NCBI RefSeq assembly: GCF_900496995.4
Contig: NC_044012.1
Location: 24,962,759-25,026,758 of the forward strand
DNA length: 64,000 nt
Source: Aquila chrysaetos chrysaetos
Taxonomy: Eukaryota; Chordata; Aves; Accipitriformes; Accipitridae
Reading direction: 5' to 3'
Shown: positions 56,107 through 64,000 of the stretch, one piece after another
Layout of the letters: the number at the start of each line of letters is the position of its first letter
How positions within the stretch are numbered: the stretch's first letter is position 1
Translations under genes and position numbers: made by a program
The notes under the pieces: model-generated
Seen by the model: the letters and a program-made list of their open reading frames with translations, nothing else
Databases searched by the model: none
What the model was told of the DNA's origin: nothing

Positions 56107-59100
56107 GGTGCCGGTGGGATCGTCCAGGACACCGGGATTTGGGGGGGGGGGGGGGGGATGGTGTGTCTCTGCGTCGGGGGCTGCACCCTCACACCTGGGG
56201 GCCGTGGTGGGATGCAGGGAGACGGGCAACGGCGCTACCCATCCGTGTGGCACCGGCTGGCAGAGGATGTGGGAGGACCCTGGATGCCGGCCCGGACCTG
56301 AGGAGCCCAGAGACAAGCAGGGGCCATTTTAGGGTGGAAATGGCTCCGCATCCCACCTCACCCCGGGGTTTGCTCCACTCTGAGCTCCCCCCACCAGCAC
56401 CCGCAGCACTTTTTTCCCCATCTCAGATGGAAAGAGGAGGATTTGGGGCTCCCCCACTCCATAGTGAGGTGGCAGGGGGGCTCACCCCAGGGCAGGCACC
56501 CGGGCGCAGTGAGCCCAGCTCGGGGCCAGGCACCCGCAGCGGGGGCCAGGATGGGGACAGCTCTGGGGGACACTGGGTCCATGCCAGCCCCCCGTGCTCA
56601 GGTGCCCTCTCCCCTCACTTGGAGGATCAAAGTTTTCATGGGTGCCCACGTTTCTGTAGGATTTAGACACCCATTGACCTCAGGGTGGGATCCAAGGTGT
56701 ATTCTCCAATGTCTAATAATATGGCTGAGCACAAGCTATGGCATGTGTTTGCCTCCCTCTGTCTCTTTTCCCCAGCTGCTTATTTGAACCAAAACCCAAC
56801 GGCACTTCCTAAATAAATAAATCTGCGGGAGAAGGGAGCATGGCACCCACAGGTTCGATACGGTGAGAGAGAGGACGGATCTGCATGGACAAACAAGACA
56901 AGCTGAAAGATGAGGGGGTTGGCCCACGTCTCCCCTGCCATTGCAAGGCCACCTGCCCCATCTGCCCCTCCAGGGACCCCGGTGTCCCTTGGGGACAGGG
57001 AGGTCCAAGCCCAGAGCTCTGCAGGGCTGTAATGCCCCTAAGCTTGGACCCCCACTGGGGATCCCAGCAGTGACCGATCCCAGCAAGGAGCAGGAGGGTC
57101 CCACAGGCCCTCCATCTCCTACCCCCAGCAGGCCAGGCCCCCCCCAGGCCATGGGGACCCCCAATATCCCCCCACCAGCCCACCCAACCCATTGAGGGAA
57201 AAGGCCACGCCATCCACTCAACGGGGCCAGGAAGGTGTGGCTGGGCCAAGGACCAATGAGCTGCAGGGGGTGTGGCCACCCCACCAGCATCAATGGGGCC
57301 ATGGAGGCACAGCCCAGCTGTTCAGCCAGTGAGCTCCAGGGGGTGTGGCCACACAGCTGCCTCCCCCCCCCTCCCCAGCTTAGGACACCCCGGGGCAGAG
57401 GGGGGTCATGGTGCTGGGGTGGGACCCTGGGGACCCCTCTAAGGTGGCTCAGCTGACATCAGCAGGGAACAGAGTGACCCCAAGGATGGTGGGTCCCCAA
57501 TGACAGTGCGGGTCAGGGGACACCCCTGCCCATCACTGGTGGGAGGGGGACACACCGCAGCACCCCCCAGGCTGGGCTGCAGCCCAAATCTGACCCTTCC
57601 GTGTCCATCCCCACAAAGGCCAGAGGACAAGGGAGTCGTGTAGGGGGCACCAGGGACATCACTGCTTCCCAGTCCATCCACCCACAACTGCAAGTCACTA
57701 CCAAAAACTAGGCCTGACCAAAGCCGCCCCCATTTTCTCAGGGACCGTAGGATAGAGTGACACCGACCCTGGAGGGATGGCGAGGGGACCAGCCCCCCCC
57801 AAGGGCACAGGGGTCCCCCCCCAAAGCCTTCCAGGGCAGCCACAGTGCTGTGTGATGGTACCCTGGGCCAAGGGGACTCAAGGAGGCAGGTTTGGGATGG
57901 GGGGTCCCTTGGAGGGGTCCCAGACTGACCAACAGTGGCCCGGCTGTGTCCCCGGCTCCAATCCAGCAACCCAAGGCTGGCTGCGGTGGCAGAGCGGGCG
58001 CTGGGGACCACATGTGCCAGGCCGCTCTCCCTGGGGAGACTTCCAGAAGGGATTGGGCTGTGGGTTGTGTTTGGTGAGAGACGCTGGCGTTGGCGGCAGC
58101 TGAACCAGCCGCCTGGGGCAGAGCCAGCGGGTGCTGGGGGCACCCTGAGCACCCCTGGTGTCTGGCTTTTGGGGAGGAGAGGGGGCATCCGGATACATCC
58201 CAGAGGCTTTAACCTGCGGGTGGCATCTCCCTGTCCCCACACATCCCAGGCATCCTGCACCCCCCTTCCCCAGCCCAGCATCCCCCCCTCCACAGGCTGC
58301 GAAGGCCAAGGGCAGGCAGCATACCCCCTGAGCCTTGCAGAGCCCAGCTCAGCTCGTGACAGGGATGGGCAGCAGCCACAGGGGCTGCTGACCCAGCCGT
58401 GGGGGCTGGCATGACCACCCCCCCCCCCCCGAAGGCTATTTTTATCTCTGACAGTGGTCAGGCACGGATGGCAAGGCAGGAGTTGAGCCGCAGGGAGAGG
58501 GACACAGCCGGCACCATGTCCCCCCTTCCCCAAGCGAGGGGATGGGGCACAGCAGGGAGGCTAAAATTAGACCTTCCAAAATAGCCAGGGCTGTCGGCAG
58601 TGCTCCCCCAGGGCGGGAGCCCACACTGGCTCTGCGCAGCCAGCAGGAACCTGGGGACAGTGCTGCAGCACAGCGTGGCCCCCCAAATTTCTGCATGAAG
58701 CCAGGCAGGTGCTTTTAAACAGCATAAAATCACTAATTCACCCATTGCCCTCTCTTCCTTGGCTGGCTGGGAGCAACCCCAGCCCTGTACCCATCCTGGG
58801 GACCCCCCCGGCCCCCCTCCTTGGATTAAATCTGTTGGCACCTGAGGCCTCTGGAAGGAGCCTATTCACAGCCAAGGTCATTTTGCTCCAGCCGGGCTGG
58901 CAGCTCCCTGCAGTGCCTCCCAATGCGGCCATGCCACGGGATGCCGTTATACGGACCGTGACGTATAGGGAACTGGCAAAAGGAAGAGGGGAGCAAAGAA
59001 AGGCCAAATACCTGCTGAGGAAGAGGACAGGCCAGCAAGCAAGGTCATAGCTCAGTTCCGTGACAGAGAGGCTGCTCTGCACGAGCCAGGGGGCCTCGAG

Positions 59101-59885
59101 CGGCCAAGCCAATGGTCAGTGACAGATGCTTTTGAGATCAGGGGTTTGATTTCACAAGGAAGTCAGAAATGTCATCGACTGTACAGCCACCCTATAGGCA
59201 AAAGCCTGGGGGGTGTCCCAAAAACGCTCTTCTGGTTGCAAAAACACACCGCTGGCCCTGCCAGCCCCGTCCTGGCATTAGCCGGAGTAGTCACTGCCAG
59301 CCCTAGACAAGGTTATTGGACTCCGGACCCGTTTCTTCCTGCCATGTGTCCGACTGGAGCCAGCAATTGATGCAGCCCTGCCTCGCCGCACACCCTGAAC
59401 CCCTCCCCGGGAGGTCCCATGTTAGGGCTCGTCTGGGTCCGTGTCCCCGCCACCGCAGCCCCCAGCCTTTTTGCAGAACTGTAAGAACATGGCGACAAAG
59501 GAGTAGAGTTTTAAATCGCCTGTGTCCAAGGTCATCTTCCAACGCCCCCCTTTGCCACCCCCAGAGAGCTACGCCACTCTCCCTCCCCAAAACCTGCCGG
59601 TACCACCATGATAAATACCCATCCCTGCAACGAAATCCCAATCCCCATCAGCAGAGATTCCCCGGCCCTACGACAGCACGGGAGAGATGACAAGAGGCTA
59701 CTAAACATGCACATAAAAAGACAGAGCAAGGCTAGAGGCAAGGTTTTCCAGGACAAAATGGCCACACCGAGTGGAAAGAAGCCGAACCCCTAATCCATCA
59801 AACGGCGGCTCCGAGGATGCTAATTAAAAGCAGCGGGGAGAGGAGGGGGATCTGCCATATAAAAGGCATTTCCTTCTCTCCTTAC
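56107..59885 (-). other. SV2A: SV2A upstream sequence, probably leader exon part and first intron
   Basis: No coding exon is recognised. A poly-C run on the minus strand lies about 35 bases before the ATG. The exon 2 acceptor is probably just beyond it, but I could not fix it. A short zinc-finger-like relic lies near 56.7 kb. Confidence 0.4.
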
Positions 59886-59943
59886 CTGTTTCAACCCTCA
59901 CTCTGCTCCAGCCCTCCTTTCGGCGTCTGCCTCCTGCGCTGCG
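59886..59943 (-). other. SV2A: Candidate SV2A non-coding 5' exon
   Basis: The strong minus-strand donor AAACAG|GTAAGG at 59886/59885 lies 3.8 kb before the SV2A ATG, in moderately GC-rich sequence. A possible acceptor (CTTCCTCGCAG) lies just before 59930, or this may be the 3' part of a larger first exon. It is inferred from the donor quality and position only. Confidence 0.3.
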
Positions 59944-62900
59944 AGGAAGGATGGTCCGGCAACGATATGGCAGGAAAACAGCTCACGGGTACCAGACCCA
60001 GCCTGGTTAACGCCGCAGCCTCCGACACACACGCTGAGCATTGGGAGAGTCCATTGCAACAACCCAGGGAAGGGAGGTGGCGGGGAGGGCTGTGCTACAG
60101 CAAACAACGAGCCGGGGGCGGCGGAGAAGAGGGGGGGGGGACTGGCAAGAGGATGGGGGGCTCGCCCCTCGCCTTTGCTTATTAACGAAGGCAAAGGGAG
60201 GGCAATGCCTCCCCTGGGCTGCCCACGCTTGTAGGGAGCTCCCTCAGAGGCAGGGTTCCCGTGCCGGAGCTGCTGGGTTGAATGTGCTCTGGTGACTGCG
60301 GAGGTGACCGTGGCTAACAGGGAGCACGAGCAGCGGGCCCCCCCACCCCTCCGGTTACCCTCCCCGGGGATCCGCAGCGGCGTAAAGGCGAAGCCGTGAG
60401 GATTTGGCGGTGGCGTTCAGACCCTCTATGGCAACCTCTCCTCCTGCCGCCCACCACAGCCGCAGGCAGCGCGGCGGATGGGAACGCAGCCTGGCGAATC
60501 TGAGTCACAGCCTCCTCGGGGGTGAATTCGGATTTCTTTGGATCAAATCGTCTCCGTCTGGGCTGGCCAGACCCAGCCCCTCCGTTGCGACAGGCCACAA
60601 ACGCCTCCAACATCTTTTTGTGGGGAGGGGGTGCAGGGAGGAATGCGGTTATTGCAGGGAGGCAAACCGAGGTCCGGAGCACCCAAACCAAAACCCCGTT
60701 TGCCTTGGGTCGCTCACCAACGGTGGGAAATCAGGACCTCAAGTGCTCCAGCCCAGATACCTCCTGGGGGACATGGGGCACAGAGTACTCCCAGCACCCG
60801 TGGGGCCAGGTCTAGAGTGAGGGGGGTGTCCCCACGGCAAGCAGGGCTGGGACAACTCGCACAAGCAGGACCTTCCCTGAGCCACCTCCTCTTGCAACTC
60901 ACTTGCAATGAGTTGAGCTGGTCTCAGCTTCCAGGACGTTAGACCCAAAGCCATCGGCAGAGCCAGGTATGGGGCCAGGCTTCCCATGCCCTAGTTGTGC
61001 TGAGCTCACAGCAGCTCAGGCATGAACCAGACCCCAGTGGGAGACAATCCTTTAACAGGAGGAGGAGGAGGAGGAGGAAGGAAGCATGCTCAAGGCCAAA
61101 ATGAGCAGAGCAAGGGTAGGAATGAGTGCCCGGACTGACACGCTAACAGCCACACAGCGGGACTTCAGCTCTCAGACCAGGCAAACAGGATCAGGGACCA
61201 GTCCACAACAGTGGTAGCAGCACAGGGAAGGATTTCAGAAACTGGAAGCTGAGAAATAATTGAGATCTTGTTGGAAATAACCACAAAAGGGGGAACACAG
61301 ACGAGCTATCGGGGTCTTTAACTCAGCTGAAAGAGGCTGGGCTGGGACAGGGCTGCGGGAGGCTGAGGATGCGAGCTGAAAACCTGACCCCATCTTCCCC
61401 CTCTGCGTGGGTGGCAGCACCCACGGCTGGGCACCCGCTCTGACAGCATTGCATCCGGGCTGCGGGGCTAATCACGTGTGGAACGAGCCCCAGCACGGAG
61501 CCTCATTGGACTGGGCCGGACTGGTGAGCACTGCTTCCTCGGGGCCGCCAAGTCCTGTCAAGCTATGACTCATGTGCCACATTGTCACCAGCAAATCTCA
61601 TTGTCCCCTTTCCCTTCTGTCTCGAGTCTGAGCATCCGGGAGCTCATGCTCAGCCCTAAGGCTTTAACGCATATAACCAGAGCAAAATGCATCGCAGCAA
61701 GGACAAGGGAATGGCTCTTTCCTGTCCTGAGTGTCTTGGATCACATCACATTCGCCAGGGCCTAAAAACCAGGGGTGATGGGATAAAATCAGAGGTGGAT
61801 CCATCCATGGCAGGGAGATTGGCTGCCCTGGGTGGGTCACGGTGGCTTCCTTGAGCAAAGAGCACAGAAATGCCACGCCAGGGCTTGCTGGCTACAGACA
61901 GAAGGCACCGGTTTCTTTGGACACTCAAGATCTCAAAGCATCTCAGATCTCAGCATCAGAGTCATCGCAAGATAACCTCCGTCCCCACAAGCACACATCC
62001 CACCCCTCCCATACCTAAATCTACCCATTCCAGTAGTCCAAGCTGGACTCTCCCCAAATTTCTGACTGCAAACGATTGGGATGGGGGTTACGGATCTTGT
62101 CACTCCCTCCCCAGCCTGTCTGGACCATGGGTATTCCCTACCCTGACAGCCCACTGGAAGAAGAAGAGGAGCCATCTTTTTTTTTTTTTTTTTTTTTTGC
62201 TATTAAACCAGCAGTTGTTCCCTCCCTGCACACACAGGTATCACAGAGGCTTTCAGAAATCTTAACCAGAGTGACAGGCTAAGGTTGCTGTGAAATTAAA
62301 ACCAAAGCCGTACAGCAAACGGCACTGAATTACAGGCTACAACTGTCCCAGGGCTGGAGCTCCGGCAGAGGCAGGAGCATTTTGCCTTTGGGGAAAAGCA
62401 TCCAGGGAGCAGCTGGAAGAAGGCGGGATTGGGGAAGAGGATGAAGATGCTGCTGAGCACAGCCCCACTGCAGATTAAGACACTGGCATGAATAAGGAGG
62501 CAGCACGTTCCCAACTTTTACATCTCACCGCAAGCTCCAGGCTCACTCGGAGGGTCCGACACTGTCCAAGGCAGGAGGGGTTTGTATATCTCAGCCTCTG
62601 AACACAAAACACCTTCAGCAGCAGCTTAATCCAACTTGCTGTGACATGGGGGACACACACGCACCTCTCCATCGCCTCCCTCGCAGCTCAGAGAGCTGCA
62701 TGCTTCCCACCTAGCAGGAGCTCAGACACACAAGCTAACAAGGTCACCCAGCCGGAGTTGCAGTGAGGCTGCAGGGACCAACACATCTCACTTCTGGCAG
62801 GCGTTTAGACCCGATCGATGGATGGCAATTTGCCTCTCCCTTCGCATAAGTATTTCCACTCCAGGAATGCTTTTAATTACTGTAGCTATCATGGATTTTT

Positions 62901-64000
62901 CATGGGACTGTTTGAATTTGGTCAAACCTTGGCACCAAAATCTTCCATCATCTCTCCAGTCCAGCTTTAAGACCAACATGCTGCGTACAGTTAAAGCACC
63001 CGTTTGGTGCTTCCAAAACCAGAGTCCAGCTCAGCTCTCTCCAGCTCGCTCCGCGTCCATCACAAATTAAACCCCACAGCACTGCTGCTGCTTTAAGATT
63101 TGTTCAGCTTCAGAGGTGCTTTTCTCTGCTGCGTTACAAAGCCCTTCCCATCACCTGCAACTGGGGATTTAAGCATCTACCTCATCTACACCTAATGAAA
63201 GGCAAGAGTGTTATTGCCTTGAACTGCGTCCAGGCATACACAAACACTCCAACATACAGACAACCGCAGCAGAGAAAGGCAAACTGCAACCCCATGCATG
63301 GGAAGATTAGCACAAACATTAGATATGTTTTAAAACGCACTCACCAGGCATCTCTTAAGAAAAACACCTACAGCCCAGCTGCTGTCTGTTTAGGAGCAGC
63401 CAGCAGAGCCCCTCGCAGCTTCTGGCCTCTTAACCAGCAACAATTTACTGCTAATTTACACCTGAGCCCAGTTTTCTCCTCCGGCTTCAGCTATGCTTCT
63501 TAAAGCAGCAGCTGTGAAGCCGCTTTTCATTTGCCTCCTAGCACAGGTGGAGGAACCAGAGCCAAACAGTGCAATGACTTCAACCCATCACTTCATCCAT
63601 CAGCCACAGCCGGTACAGAGAGACCCAGGAGTCCTACTTCCCCACCTCCCCACTACCCACAGTGAGACAATGAGGTCTGCGTTGGGCTCTTTCCATAATT
63701 TAACCATCAGAGCAGCATGCAGTAGAATGGCTCCAGGCTGGACACAATCCAGCAGTAATTGCAAGGCACATGCAAGGGAGACTCAACTGATGGAATTGTG
63801 CCAGCTCCGGAGTGGGCCCAGAGCAGAGACAGCCAAGGCCCGTGGGCGGTTTAATGAAATCACAGAGGTTCAGTGAGCACCCCAGTGCCTCCAGGTCTGC
63901 TGGAAGACCCTGTGCAAGTTACATTTCTTCCTCTGGACTTCAGTGTGCTCTATATAAACTTGGGAACCTTCACTGCTCTTAAGCATCTGGGGTTAATGTC
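59944..64000. other. Right flank, no gene seen
   Basis: CpG content is raised near 60.3-60.5 kb (possible promoter of SV2A). Beyond this I see no recognisable coding exon or RNA gene. A (GGA)n patch at about 61.06 kb and a run of about 22 T near 62.18 kb are present. Confidence 0.5.

Noticed and set aside
59850-59870. TATA-like word (ccatataaaaggc) on the plus strand
   Set aside because: No coding exon or convincing donor follows on that strand. The strong splice donor next to it is on the minus strand.

Overview
This is a stretch of a bird nuclear genome, most likely from a small GC-rich microchromosome. The evidence is avian CR1 LINE fragments, very short introns (down to about 80 bp), minisatellites in nearly every intron and spacer, long G and C homopolymers, and four intact vertebrate genes that belong together. 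SV2A, BOLA1 and HJV all lie on human 1q21, the region that corresponds to chicken chromosome 25. The species cannot be named from the sequence.

Layout. Bases 1-5,005 hold no gene, only a CR1 fragment and an old palindromic repeat. HJV (hemojuvelin/RGMC, minus strand) has its three coding exons at 6,109-8,999. About 25 kb without genes follows (9,068-33,900). It is GC-rich and repeat-laden but contains AT-rich, homeodomain-motif-rich islands that look like conserved non-coding elements. Next is a COUP-TF nuclear receptor on the minus strand (34,335-41,540), best called NR2F5, the fourth COUP-TF ohnolog, which mammals lack. Its first intron carries a polypyrimidine/polypurine tract of about 1.9 kb, and its CpG-rich promoter lies at about 41.5-42.7 kb. 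Head-to-head with it is BOLA1 (plus strand; promoter near 44.65 kb, coding exon 46,152-46,568). Tail-to-tail with BOLA1 is SV2A (minus strand, 12 coding exons, 48,853-56,106). Its first non-coding exon may lie near 59.9 kb. The remaining sequence to 64,000 shows no gene.

How it fits together. The genes do not form one pathway. HJV is a GPI-anchored BMP co-receptor, NR2F5 a transcription factor, BOLA1 a mitochondrial redox/iron-sulphur-linked protein, and SV2A a synaptic-vesicle protein. The meaning is in the arrangement: RGM, NR2F and SV2 paralogs also share chromosome arms at human 15q (RGMA, NR2F2, SV2B) and 5q (RGMB, NR2F1, SV2C). This window therefore shows the fourth-copy version of an ancient block, squeezed into about 50 kb and retaining the NR2F member that mammals lost. 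All splice junctions were derived by hand from reading frame, GT/AG signals and family conservation.
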